In this document: in pieces, positions 52,258 through 64,000 of the stretch
Position numbering within the stretch: the stretch's first letter is position 1
Layout: the number at the start of each line of letters is the position of its first letter
Assembly: GCA_029891385.1 (NCBI GenBank)
Contig: CM057228.1
Span: forward strand, 24,610,809-24,674,808
Length of the DNA: 64,000 nt
Direction of reading: 5' to 3'
DNA from: Erythroxylum novogranatense
Taxonomy: Eukaryota; Streptophyta; Magnoliopsida; Malpighiales; Erythroxylaceae
Program-made: the position numbers and the translations under genes
Notes under the pieces: model-generated
The model's input: only the letters and a program-made list of their open reading frames with translations
The model's database searches: none
Told to the model about the DNA's origin: nothing

Positions 52258-55200
52258 TGTAACACCCCACTCCCGCAAGACCCGAACCCGACATCGACGG
52301 TGATATCCAGGTCTGTGCCTCGCAAGGGTGGCATGCTACCTCACTCAGTAGAAAACTCAGTATAGCATTTTTTTTCTTAACACATACTCACACATATTAT
52401 CATTAATGCGGAAAACAATTTATATAAACAATTCAATGGCCTTGGGGCCCTTTTTACATTTACAATTTATTTCAGTCAATTGACTTTACAAATTGTCCAA
52501 ATCAGTAATACAAAAGTCCACGATTAGAAATACATTAAGACAGACGCAAACTGATCCCGTAATGAATATCACCCATATTTCTTAATTTGAACTATACCTA
52601 TCACTTTCCTCAACAAATGGAATTATCTTCAGTTCTTCGATACGGTTTACAATTTCTACATCCTCACTTCGGGTTTTGCCAATCCGCTTTGATGCACACC
52701 AACTTTGAAATTCCCATAGCTAATAATGCTTTCTTTTTCCCCTTTTTGTTAGTTCGACTATAACACTTAATAATACACTAGATTTGATAACCTTATTGCC
52801 CAAATATTGATCTTCTGCAATTGAATTTATTTATTTATTTCTTTATTTCTTTGTTCAATCCCTTGAATTGTACCATTGGCTTAGTTTGAAGAAATCAGTC
52901 GTTGAATCCTTTTCAAATCATTCAAATGCATGAAATAACTCAATCGTTATCGATTTGCATATTCATAGACATCTCCAAACTATTTCTGTACGATTAATGT
53001 CTCCAAGCTTTTAGGCCACACTCAGTATAACAAATGTCAAATCATCAATCATAATACCGCCTATAGATTCATAGTTGTCCCAAGGTGCATAAAATCACTT
53101 TGTCCAATTTCCATAGATCACATCAGAACCTTTACTGGAACACTTCAGTATAGATAGTGAATTCTTCAAATGTCTCCTTTATGATCATCAGTCATAATCT
53201 TTGACAATGTCCGAACGTATCCAGCATTTCGTTAGTTCTAATTAATTTCAAATTTCGCATACACATATCTTTTGGACTTTCGCATTTTATTAATACCAAT
53301 ATCTTTATTCATTCTCCCAATATACCAAGTTCGTATACTAATTCATCCCTTATTTCACTCTTATGAAACTTGCATGACCTATACTAATTGATCTATTCCT
53401 TATGCTTATATCCATTATCCACTCCAAACATAATTGAGACATGTTCCTTACCTAAATTTCTCTACATAACTTAATTTATTCGTGATAGATCACTCACTGA
53501 CTTGAATAAACAATCGTTATATCGATCTCGTACTTTCAGAACATAATTACACAAAGTATACACGAACTTTTAATCCCCTCAAATTCGCAATTAATATTTC
53601 CTTAATATTCAGTAATTCTCTTACATAATCAGAGTCATCTCATTAATATAATGAGACTCTCTGCCAGATGTAATACAAATCAGTTACTCTTGATACTTTA
53701 CGAAGATAAATCTCTGAAGGGCACTTAAACAATTTCATTTCCTCTAACATCTTGACATACATCACCATGATCTCCATACCTTAACTAACAATATATATAT
53801 ATACTCATCAATTTGCTCGTTAATAGCTCATACTGCTAAGAACACCTTAATGCAATTCTCGATAACCATTCTCTTTTTGGTACCAATTCTCGATCATGGG
53901 GACCTTACTATATTCATATCCCTCATTTTATTTCCTCAAGCTCATTACCGATGCTAACATCTTTCCTTTGTCTCACTTCTTTCTCAATTAATCGATCTGA
54001 AGTATTCTCATGCCTTACTCTAACTCATTTTGCACTTGAGCTACCGGCATTATAATCAGAGCTTATGTAATAGGCCACCGATTACGTCCTATATCATATT
54101 CATGCAAATTATTCATTTATGCTTAATCATTTCACCCATGATGATAATCCCTCTATCAGATATACACTTACAGTGACAATATAATATGAACTCAACAACC
54201 TGCCTGTTTACACCCATCCTCGCTCATGAGGATCATATACAATCTCTATTCATTCACAACTGATCAGTATAAGCACTTTTTTTTTTCGACAAGAATTCTA
54301 GCTAGCAATTATCCATTAACTCATCAATTACAGTTTAACATTTTCACTTAACATAGGGCTCCCATAATTAGGTGTGCATTTACTTAGGCAAATCAATTAA
54401 ACCCGAACAACTTTTTTATCTACCAATTTCATTGTCTTACATTTCAATCTTTTCATTATTGCATTATACCCATATATTTCCGCACTCAAATCAATATCAC
54501 AGATATGAAATCATTCTTGATTTTGCACTTAATATCTTTTGACTCCAAATCACCAATCCTTATTTATAACTCTTATCACGGTAATCATTCCCAATTGTAA
54601 CTTCTCTATATCATAGAACACTTTATTTTCATTCACCTTATACACTGGAAATCTTACCATTATCACATCTCTATTTTCCTCTATTAATTTACAACTATAA
54701 TCTTTATTTCAAACTCACAGTCAAGGATATACCCCATATCACTCTAATAGTATATTTCACAAGATATTCGTCAATACCAGTACACTAAATATTCATCTTT
54801 CTGATCGAACCATACACTTTTTCTTATTTTGCGATATCCATTTCTTCCCTTTTATCACTTCTAACACATTATCCTTTTTCTCACTTTTTCTAACCGCTTA
54901 AATGACTGAGACATACTTATGCATAAGACTCATATACTACACTGGGGATCAGTTGTCACTGTCTGCCGTGACATGACTTAAATGCACATAACTTGACACA
55001 CATTTTTTTTTCAGAAAGCCCATGTAAGAATGTACTTCTGTGCTCTGATACCACAAATTCATCACAACATAAATTTACCTAATCTTAGTTAATTAAGCAC
55101 TAATCCTAATTAAACTCTAAACATGGCACTAAAATAATTCCCTAACACCACTTAGCCAATAATCTAGTGCCATTAGGCAATCCTGTTCAGTACAAAACAG

Positions 55201-55695
55201 CTCACTCAATCAGTCTGTTGTAATTTTCCGATCTGGAAATTTCCGGGAATTTCCCCGAATCATTTTTTTGAAAATTACCTAAATTGCCCAAACTTGTAAA
55301 ACATATAACAGTCCACTCCCAATAATTTTTGAAATACAAAAACCACATTTTCCACTACAAAAACACATTTAGGCCATTTATCGGCGATTTTACCGGTCCG
55401 GGAATTTTCTCCGGATAATTTCAGAAAAATTTTCATGAATTCCTAAAAATGTAAAACACTTTATGGCGCACTCCAAATAATTTTTCAAATACCATTATCC
55501 CATAAATTTCACAAAAGATCTCAATTTGAAACCTAAGCCGGAAAATGTCATGAATGCATGTATACCATGTGCAAGTGCAACACAATCATCAGTTATGGAG
55601 GCTATATGATGTATATTCATGCCGAATTCTAATTCAATACTCCTAACCCGTCTAATTTACCAAAATACCCTTCCCATCGGTGATGGGATGTTACA
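52258..55695 (-). mobile_element. deleted family A element in family B LTR
   Basis: 3438 bp flanked by AAAAC (52253-52257 and 55696-55700). The sister LTR has the single AAAAC empty site at 61853-61857. On the minus strand it starts TGTAACATCCC and ends GGGGTGTTACA. After ~650 bases of LTR start comes an exact PBS (about 55030-55045), then family A-type interior, then at about 52560 a jump to the last ~300 bases of an LTR. So the 5' LTR has lost its end and the 3' LTR has lost its start, with the PPT and ~1 kb of interior. It is non-coding throughout. Confidence 0.92.
55030..55045 (-). promoter_or_regulatory. primer binding site of deleted family A element
   Basis: The minus strand reads TTTGTGGTATCAGAGCAC, an exact initiator-Met-type PBS, followed by the CTTACATGGGC leader shared with the other family A copies. 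Confidence 0.88.
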
Positions 55696-58053
55696 AAAAC
55701 ATCATTGATGAACGTAGTCGTTTGACAAAGATCATGGGAACCGGGAAGATGATTGAGGGAAGAGATGTTTTATTGAATCATATCGTGTGACTAAAATGTT
55801 CCAATTTGAGGAATAAAATGAAGTGATAGGAATAAGTCGGAACATCATTTAATGGCTAAGAATGAAAAAAAAAATAAAGTGACTGAAGGTTCAAATTGTT
55901 GATGGTCTTAACTGTCAGAGATATGCTTCGATTAGACCTCCAGCTCTGCACTCGTTGTCCTAATGATGTCATTAAAATACTATATAAAGAATTAGACGAC
56001 AAAAAGAGTCGTTCGTTTTTTATATATTGTGATGATAAGGGGCTAAAAAATGATTGAATGTCAGATTGATTGGAGAGGTGGATGACCAATGAACTTGATC
56101 GGTAGTAGAATTAAACGGTGCAAGGAAGATGACTGAATTAGGTGAATCCACACCAAAGACATGGGACAAAGAGAGATAGATATAAGGGTTATTTATACTG
56201 ATATTAAAGTGTTGCGAAATTCTTATATTTAGTTAGTGTTGTTGATAAAAGCTGTCTTAGATTCGAAATATGATATACGTGAGTATGTTGAGGAAACATT
56301 TATGTGACATGATATTGGTGTTATCGACACTGGAAGTAAACTTTGTAAGTGTTTCGATTTTAAAAAGGAGGACATTGTTACATGCATCGTTTGTTGAACG
56401 ATTTGATGATAGGGTGGAAAGTTGTGTGATAATTGAATGATTGTTATGTACTTTTTAAATGAGTAAAGATTGTGTTATGTGAATGAGTGTGTTTTTGCAA
56501 AATTGAAAAAAAAAAAAGAACTACGTTTCGCAAAGTGCCTTCGTGCAATTTGATGTTTTCGAATGTGTGAATTTGTGAATGTGAATGTGTCTTGTATGAC
56601 ACAATGTGAGAAACAGTTAAGTTTTGAAATACGCCTTTGGGCGTTTCGATTTTTCGAGTATGAATTATGTGTATTATGTGGGTTTGGTGAGGTCCCCTCC
56701 GTATGAGTCGTCTGCTTGGTCTCCTCTCGATAGCCTTCTCCCATTTGCCCGAAGTGGCTTAGAGTTCGATTCGGACTCCCCTCATTCACTACCGCACATG
56801 ACCGTTATCGGGAATGTGCGAGACGTCCGTTAGAACCGAAACCAAACCATTCTGATATGTTTTTTGATTTTTGATTTTGTTTATGTTCGTGATACATTTA
56901 TATGTGATGCATTCATTTGTGAGAACAATTGTAAATTTTCGAGAAATCAGTTTTGAAATCGTAAGAAATTTGGAAATTGATTAAGAATATTTTGAATGAT
57001 TTGAAAGGCTTGAGAATTAAGTTTGAAATTCTTGCGACTGGGAAATGTTTATAAATGACGAACATTTTTAAGAAAAGATTTTTGCTTATTTTCCAGTATA
57101 AATATGTTATCCACGGAGCGTAAGCTCACCCCCCCTTTCATCCCCATCTCTAGGTATTCGGGAAGGAGATCGGATGAAAGAAAGTCAAGACTTGTGTTCA
57201 AACTTGTATTTGCTTGTCCTTTGTACTTTTGGAATTTTGGTATCTAAGTATGGCTTGGAAGGCCATTGTGGTTTGTAAGTTTTTATTTTGGGATGTTTGT
57301 GACCTATGAAATATAGTGTAATGGATTTATGAAGTTTTATATTTTAATTGTGTATGATTATGATGATGTAAGTAAGCTGTGGGTTGTACATGAGTGAATT
57401 GAGATATGGATGTTTCTGATGATGTTTGAGAATTATTGGAGTGTTAGGTATAGATGTGTGTTCCTGCCGATGTTTGGATTCCGGACGGAGAGTCCGATGA
57501 CTTTGTGTGATTGGATTTGGTTTATAGAAGTGTGTTTTTGCCTTTGTAGATTTTTGGGCTGTATAAAATACAGCCGTTATGCTGCCCGATTTTCGGTAAA
57601 AATCAGGTTAAGATAAGAATAAGAATAAGAAGTTAGTTTGTTAAAGATAAGTGTTTAGTTCAAAGATGAAATTTTAAGTTATTGCATGATTAAGAAGAAT
57701 TAAGTGAATTGAAATTTGTGCGAGGATGAGTTTCCAAAAAGGAAATTGTATGGATTGATTATGATTTGAATGAGTTGGAATAAAGAGAAAGAGAACAGAA
57801 ACATATGGAAAGAAAAAAAAATCCGGATTTCGGTTTGGCTTAGTCTAAGATTCCAACGCAACTTTTCATTTCCTAAGATTTGCGCTTTCGGATGTCGGCA
57901 TTTGCTTCCGTTTCATTCCGCTTTGAATTCGAAAAGAATCCGTTCTTTCGATTCCTGCTTTCAATCCTGTTTGTTTCGTATCCGTTTTTTGTTTTTCGTT
58001 TTCCGTTTTCCGTTTTTCGGTTGGGATCCGGTTCCCGAGATCGGATCCCAACA

Positions 58054-58988
58054 TAGATGGTATCAAAGCCCAGTAATAGGATCTTACTTGGGCGCTTATG
58101 TTTGTAAGGTGTTTGGATGGAAAAAATTGAAATTGTGAAAATGTGATAAAGATGTAAATGGAATTTTCATACATTATATGAAGAACCTAGTGGATTGTTT
58201 GATTAAGATGATAAGTGGTGTTTGATTTGAAGAAAGTGTTAATGGATATTGAGAGGAGATTTTCATGATGAAATTGGAGGAATTGAGCTATGTATGTGTA
58301 AGATTAAATAAGAAATACTATGAAGGTATGTCATGACATAATTAAAGAATTAACTTGATTGTTGATCAAAGTGACGAGAATGATGATTTATTTTAGGAAA
58401 GTGATAATGAAAATGAGATTAGAAATTTTTGATCAATTAGGGATAAATCGATTTTGACTATGCTTATGCTTTAAAGAAAGAGGAAATGAATTCTTGGAAG
58501 ATAAGGCAAAAGATAGATGGTCCATATTCAGGTTCATTAGGATTAAGAAATAGTGATTTTGATATGATTTTGGGTAATATTTGATACAAGAATTTAGAAA
58601 TTGTGACGAGATGGAAAAATATGGATAAGAAGAATTTTGGTAAGAAAAGTGATTGGTTGATTAAGGTTATGATTGATTTTAGGTTTGCGATTAAACTTCT
58701 TGATGAATTGCTTTTGATTATACTTCTGTGAGATGTGATTAAAAGATATTGAAAGATGAGATATTTTGAGTTTATATATATATAAGATGTAAAATGAATA
58801 TGTTAAGGAAAAATGAGTTGTGGATATAGGGATGTAATATGATAATGAATGTGGTGTAATTGACATAAAAAAATGAATGAAATGATTGATTGTGATCTTT
58901 TGGAAAGAAATTAGTGAAGAGCTTGTGTTACTTGATGATTCCTTAAGTATGAATTTCGAAGACGAAAGTTTTTTAAGAGGGGGAGAAA
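58054..58988 (+). other. family B copy 2 interior, with PBS and PPT
   Basis: 935 bases. The PBS ATGGTATCAAAGCCCAG starts at 58057, one base off the usual form (CAAAG for CAGAG). The leader AGGATCTTACTTGGGC follows. The PPT TTTAAGAGGGGGAGAAA is at 58972-58988, preceded by GAAGACGAAAG. There are no coding motifs. Confidence 0.87.
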
Positions 58989-61900
58989 TGTTGGACCCCG
59001 ATTTTTCAGTAGAATTTAGAAATAAGAAATGATATAAAAAATTAATGTTTTATATATGCATTGTGTAATGGAAGTTGAAATTGAGAAATAAAGAGTGAAA
59101 GTGTGAAAAGTTGTGAAATTAGAAAAGTTTGACTTGAGAGTTGACTTTTTGATTTTGGGAGAATTTGATAAAAAGATCTTTATAAAACTTGTAGCTCCTG
59201 TTAAGAGCTTTTCGTAGCCATAAAGTTTGATATTTTTCGATATCGGAAGTAGAAGTTATGATCAGTCAAAGTTAAGTATTATTTTGTTTGAAGTTTGACT
59301 TTTTGGGTTAAAAGTTGACTTTTTGATCTAGGCAAAATTTGAGAAAATTATCTACATGAAACTCGTAGAGTTTGTTAAAAGCTTTCTGTGGTCATAAAGT
59401 ATGCAATTTTTCGATGTCGGGATTGAGAGTTATGATTGACCAAAATTTGGAAGTTGTTTAGGAAAAAAATGATAAGGACAGAATCTTTGATTGGAAATTT
59501 GACTTCCTTAGAGGCCAAATGGATTTCTCTGTTCTTCAAGGAAGTTGTAGATCTTCCTTTGATCTTTCTATTGACACCAAATTTGTCAAATTCCGAGTTC
59601 GGGATCGAGAGATATGATTTTTGAAAGGTTCGGTTTTGAAGTTCCGCTACTTTGTTTTTAATCTGATCCCTTTCGTAATCTTTTGCTTAAAATTCCTTCG
59701 TCCGACATCCGATTGATTTGATTTTTGAAGCGTTGGATTCCTAAGACAATTAATTTAATTTTCTTGAAGAACTATGATTTTTAGGAGATTAAATGGAAAG
59801 AGATTGATTGAACCAAAGTAAGAGATTTGGTTATAGGTTATAAGTTGGATAATTTTCTGAACATGGTTCAGTATTTTGTAAAATTCAGGAGATTTACAAC
59901 TCCGATTGAGTTGATTCTTAAGGCTAAATAAAATTAAGATATAGGGCTACAACTCTCGTGAAGGGATCGAAATTTACTTTCATCTCTAAGATTGTCAATT
60001 TCTGGAATTAAATTAGCATAATGTTCAGTCTCGGATTTTTCGCAGGTCCGATAGTATTTCGGCTATAACTTCTTTATTTCTGATCCGAATTGAGCGCAGT
60101 CAGTGGCGTTGGATTCGTATGATTGAGAGGAATATTTCTATAGAAGAAAGTTTAGCCAAATTATGTCATCTAGCTACTCAAAATCAGGATGCAAAGTATC
60201 AGTTTTTCAAAATCATGTGCAGGGGCAAACTTGGAAATAGGCTTAATTGGAGGGGCAAGATGGTAAATTGTGCTTCATTAAATGAAACACATGAGGGCTT
60301 TCATTTTTACTCCAATAAACCAGCAGAAAGTTCATGAAAATAACAAGAAGAGAGAAGAAGAAACGAAGAAGAAGAAGAAGAGAATGAAAAAAATCGGCTA
60401 TGGAAGGAAGGAGAAGAAAGATGAAGCAAGGTTCGGTTTTTATGGGTTTTTCTTAGGGATTTTCGTTGTTTCCAAGAGGAAATAGGGGGAAGATGATGAA
60501 AGCTTGCCTTGGAGCTCAATAATGTCAAAAATGGTAAGAGAGAGAAAGCTCTGAGTTTTGAATTTTCTAGAGAGATGTTGGTTGGTTTAGCTTTAGATTG
60601 TTATGGATTTGAGTTTTATGAAGTAAATTTTAGAGATTATGTTTAGATGATGATTAATTTTGGAAAATTGATTAATTAAGGTTTATGCCTAATTTTGTGG
60701 TTTGAGGTTTTTGGAAATTAATAGCTTAAAATCATGGAAAATATGAAGGATTGGTGAAATATGAAATCAATTTTGAAGAAATTGTGATTTATGGTATTGA
60801 ACTTTGGATAAATTGGTTTAGGCTAATTTTGAAAATTGGAGATTTTGAACATTAGAGGTTTAAATAGCTTGAATATGTGAGGAATTGATGTTTCCTAAGC
60901 TCAATTTGAGTACTTATGGTTTTTATGATATTGAATTTTGGATGGAATTGGTTTAAGTAAATTTAAAGTGGAAGAAAGAATGAAGGATTGGAGAAATTGA
61001 TGATTAGGACAAGATTCAAGCATCGATTCGAGGTGGGTATCATATTCATATTTTGATTTATAAGCTAGACTTGAGTTTTCGAAAAATAAAGAAAGCAAAA
61101 ATTGGGTTTTGATAAATTATTGTTTATTTAAAATGGTTGAAAAAAAAAGATGATTTATGTTTGAAATTATGACTTTCGAATGGTTAAAGTTATGTTTTAA
61201 AAATGCTTTTGATAAAGTAAGGAAATTTGTGAAATTCTTGATTGATGATTGAAATGAGAAATTATGAAAATATTGGCGTTTCATTCCTTGTTTGAATATG
61301 ATTGTGCTTTTGATATATGAGTTTGTGTGATTTGTGATTGATACTTTGATATATGAAATTATAGTTAGGAGGATTGTGGTTGAGGATATGTACGTGAATT
61401 GAATGGAGGTGAAAATATGTTCATGATTTGACTTAGACGAAGAAATAGTGACATAATAGAAAATGACATAACGTAAAGAATTAAAAAAAAAGGGTATAGT
61501 TGAAAGGGTGAATTTGGAAATTAAGAGGATTATTTAATTGTTGTGATAAGAGTTACGATTTGGTATAAAAAGATACTAGTTAAAATAGAATTTAAGGGGA
61601 TTATTTAAGGGGTATGTCGATGTTTCTAAACTGACGAAGAGCGTATGAGTGGAATATGAAATAAATGATAGTGATATATGGAGAAGTTCTCAAGGTTGTG
61701 TCGATTAGTTGTCAGAAATACCTATTCGATAATTGAAAAAAAATGTGATTTAGTACATAGAAGATCCATATTTGGTTGATCATGTAAGGTATGACAGGAA
61801 TGGAAGATCATAAATAGTCGAAAGTGATCGTATGGAAGTATTAATAATAGCTAAAACATCATTGATGAACATAGTCGTTTGACAAAGATCATGGGAACCG

Positions 61901-63573
61901 GGAAGATGATTGAGGGAAGAGATGTTTTATCGAATCATATCGTGTGACTAAAATGTTCCAATTTGAGGAATAAAACGAAGTGATAGGAATAAGTCGGAAC
62001 ATCATTTAGTGGCTAAGAATGAAAAAAAATAAAGTGACTGAAGGTTCAAATTGTTGATGGTCTTAACTGTCAGAGATATGCTTCGATTAGACCTCCAGCT
62101 CTACACTCGTTGTCCTAATGATGTCATTAAAATACTATATAAGGAATTAGATGACAAAAAGAGTCGTTCGTTTTTTTATATATTGTGATGATAAAGGGCT
62201 AAAAAATGATTGAATGTTAGATTGATTGGAGAGGTGGATGACCAATGAACTTGATCGGTAGTAGAATTAAACGGTGCAAGGAAGATGACTGAATTAGGTG
62301 AATCCACACCAAAGACATGGGACAAAGAGAGATAGATATAAGGGTTATTTATACTGATATTAAAGTGTTGCGAAATTCTTATATTCAGTTAGTGTTGTTG
62401 ATAAAAGTTGTCTTAGATTCGAAATATGATATACGTGAGTATGTTGAGGAAACATTTATGTGATATGATATTGGTGTTATCGACACTGGAAGTAAACTTT
62501 GTGAGTGTTTCGATTTTAAAAAGGAGGACATTGTTACATGCATCGTTTGTTGAATGATTTGATGATAGGGTGGAAAGTTGTGTGATAATTGAATGATTGT
62601 TATGTACTTTTTAAATGAGTAAAGATTGTGTTATGTGAATGAGTGTGCTTTTGCGAAATTGGAAAAAAAATGAACTACGTTTTACAAAGTGCCTTCGTGC
62701 AATTTGATGTTTTCGAATGTGTGAATTTGTGAATGTGAATGTGTCTTGTATGACACAATGTGAGAAACAGTTAAGTTTTGAAATACGCCTTTGGGCGTTT
62801 CTATTTTTTGAGTATGAATTATGTGTATTATGTGGGTTTGGTGAGGTCCCCTCCATATGAGTCGAGTGCTGCTTTGGTCTCCTCTCGATAGCCTTCTCCG
62901 ATCGCCTGCAAGTGGCTTAGGAGTTTCGATTTCGGACTCCCCTCTATTCACGGCTGCACATGACCGTTATGCAGGAATGTGCAGTATGTTCCGTTAGGAC
63001 CGAAACCAACCCATTCTGATATGTTTTGTGATTTTTGATTTTGTTTATGTTCGTGATACATTTATATGTGATGCATTCATTTGTGAGAACAATTGTAAAT
63101 TTTCGAGAAATCAGTTTTGAAATCGTAAGAAATTTGGAAATTGATTAAGAATATTTTGAATGATTTGAAAGGCTTGAGAATTAAGTTTGAAATTCTTGCG
63201 ACTGGGAAATGTTTATAAATGACGAACATTTTTAAGAAAAGATTTTTGCTTATTTTCTAGTATAAATATGTTATCCACGGAGCGTAAGAAAATGTTGATT
63301 ATGATTTGAATGAGTTGGAATAAAGAGAAAGAGAACATAAACGTATGGAAAGAAAAAAAATATCCGGATTTTGGTTTGGCTTAGTCTAAGGTTCCAACGC
63401 AACTTTTCGTTTCCTAAGATTTGCGCTTTCGGATGTCGGCATTTGTTTTCGTTTCATTCCGCTTCGAATTCGAAAAGAATCCGTTCTTTCGATTCCTGCT
63501 TTCGATTCTGTTTGCTTTGTATCTGTTTTTCGTTTTCCGGTTGGGATTCGGTTCCCGAGATCGGGTCCCAACA
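58989..63573 (+). repeat. family B copy 2 3' LTR
   Basis: 4585 bp, matching the 5' LTR along its length. At 63288 it skips the segment equivalent to about 57127-57750, which includes the CTCACCCCC...TCTAG acceptor-like region. The empty AAAAC site is at 61853-61857 and the donor-like site at 60534. Confidence 0.9.
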
Positions 63574-64000
63574 AGGGTACAGTGTGTGTGTTTTTAAATA
63601 CTATGAACTGGTGTTATTCCACTGATCATACTTCAATATTTTAATGATTTTTAGATCGGTAGATATACAAATGAGATTATTCCTAATTTGTGGTGAACTA
63701 GAGACACGGAGTTACAAATGGTATGAAGAAATTAAAATCTAATTCAGTTTCTAAGATGTTTAAATTTCATATAGAAGTTGTGCATAGTATACTGATTTGG
63801 ACAAGAGCAGTCCAAAAATGTTTGAAGTATATCTTTCAAATTCCTGAACCGAATTGAATGATTTTGGTGTCATTGGAAACTTAAGACAATGGGGGACATC
63901 TTCTGGAAGAAAGTGTTATGTTAGAATGTTCAAGGGTATTGTTGGCAAAACACTTAAGTATAAAAGACATAAGGCATAATTGAAAGGACAAATGGGACAA
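63574..64000 (+). other. right flank of family B copy 2, unassigned repeat
   Basis: 427 bases with no coding sequence. The text (TATGAAGAAATTAAAATCTAATTCAG, TGATTTTGGTGTCATT, GGAAGAAAGTG) resembles LTR modules at 10790-10830 and 34950-35170. It is probably the continuation of the LTR into which family B copy 2 inserted, but I cannot place it exactly. Confidence 0.5.

Larger units (their letters stand above)
49387..58053 (+). repeat. family B copy 2 5' LTR, split by family A
   Basis: True segments are 49387-52252 and 55701-58053, plus the target site. A GAA/AAG-rich leader lies near 50745-50800, a donor-like ATG/GTAAGA at 50932 and an acceptor-like CCCCATCTCTAG at 57153. Open frames such as 50472-50735 recur in the 3' LTR because the LTRs are alike; they are not evidence of coding. 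Confidence 0.88.
49387..63573 (+). mobile_element. family B giant-LTR element, copy 2
   Basis: The 5' LTR is 49387-58053, containing a family A insertion (about 5.22 kb of true LTR). The interior is 58054-58988 (935 bp) and the 3' LTR 58989-63573 (4585 bp). The duplication is imperfect: CGGGT at 49382-49386 and AGGGT at 63574-63578. LTRs start TGTTGGACCCC and end TCCCAACA. There is no coding domain, so LTR makes up over 90% of the element. The two LTRs are very alike except for one ~625-base deletion and the insertion, suggesting it is younger than its surroundings. Confidence 0.9.

Overview
This window is heterochromatic plant DNA. It is AT-rich and built almost entirely of LTR retrotransposons inserted into one another, and I see no credible host gene, tRNA, rRNA or CRISPR array. 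A plant origin is shown by a chromodomain-bearing Ty3/gypsy polyprotein, a Sirevirus-like Ty1/copia element, initiator-Met-type primer binding sites, and 5-bp target site duplications. A eudicot is my guess; nothing identifies the species.

I use letters for the families. A has ~3-kb LTRs starting TGTAACATC and a conserved non-coding interior. B has giant 4.5-5.2-kb LTRs starting TGTTGGACC and an interior under 1 kb. C is a coding Ty3 chromovirus with ~2.9-kb LTRs. D is a small non-coding element carrying AAGTCGACTT palindromes. E is a solo LTR. F is a Ty1/copia element.

Layout: (1) 1-24 and 9446-10433 are one decayed chromovirus pol on the minus strand, split by a complete family A element at 25-9440 (TSD AATGT). 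(2) 10434-13546 is the 5' LTR of a plus-strand family A element. Its interior is at 13547-14652 and 33045-33616, and its 3' LTR seems to survive as pieces at 33617-33629, 48701-49386 and perhaps 63574-64000. (3) That interior is interrupted at 14653-33044 by a chromovirus tandem array: LTR, broken gag-pol, shared LTR, then a second truncated copy with a clean 775-codon frame. The left LTR carries family D (14867-19376, TSD AGAAC) and the first RT carries solo LTR E (24546-25316, TSD TAACC). (4) 33630-48700 is a family B element whose 5' LTR carries the copia element (37398-46777, TSD TGATT). (5) 49387-63573 is a second family B element whose 5' LTR carries a deleted family A element (52258-55695, TSD AAAAC). 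The sister LTR keeps the empty site.

The non-coding families A and B share with chromovirus C the PPT and end-of-pol sequence, and A and B share the leader just after the PBS. This fits elements moved in trans by chromovirus proteins. The LTRs of all five Ty3-type families carry a GTAAG/GTGAG splice-donor-like site, downstream of a TATA-like box where one could be found. The strongest anomaly is a recurrent CTG/TCG (or CAG/CGA) interchange between duplicated copies. It looks like a CHG-methylation base-calling artefact, and it means some frameshifts here may not be real.
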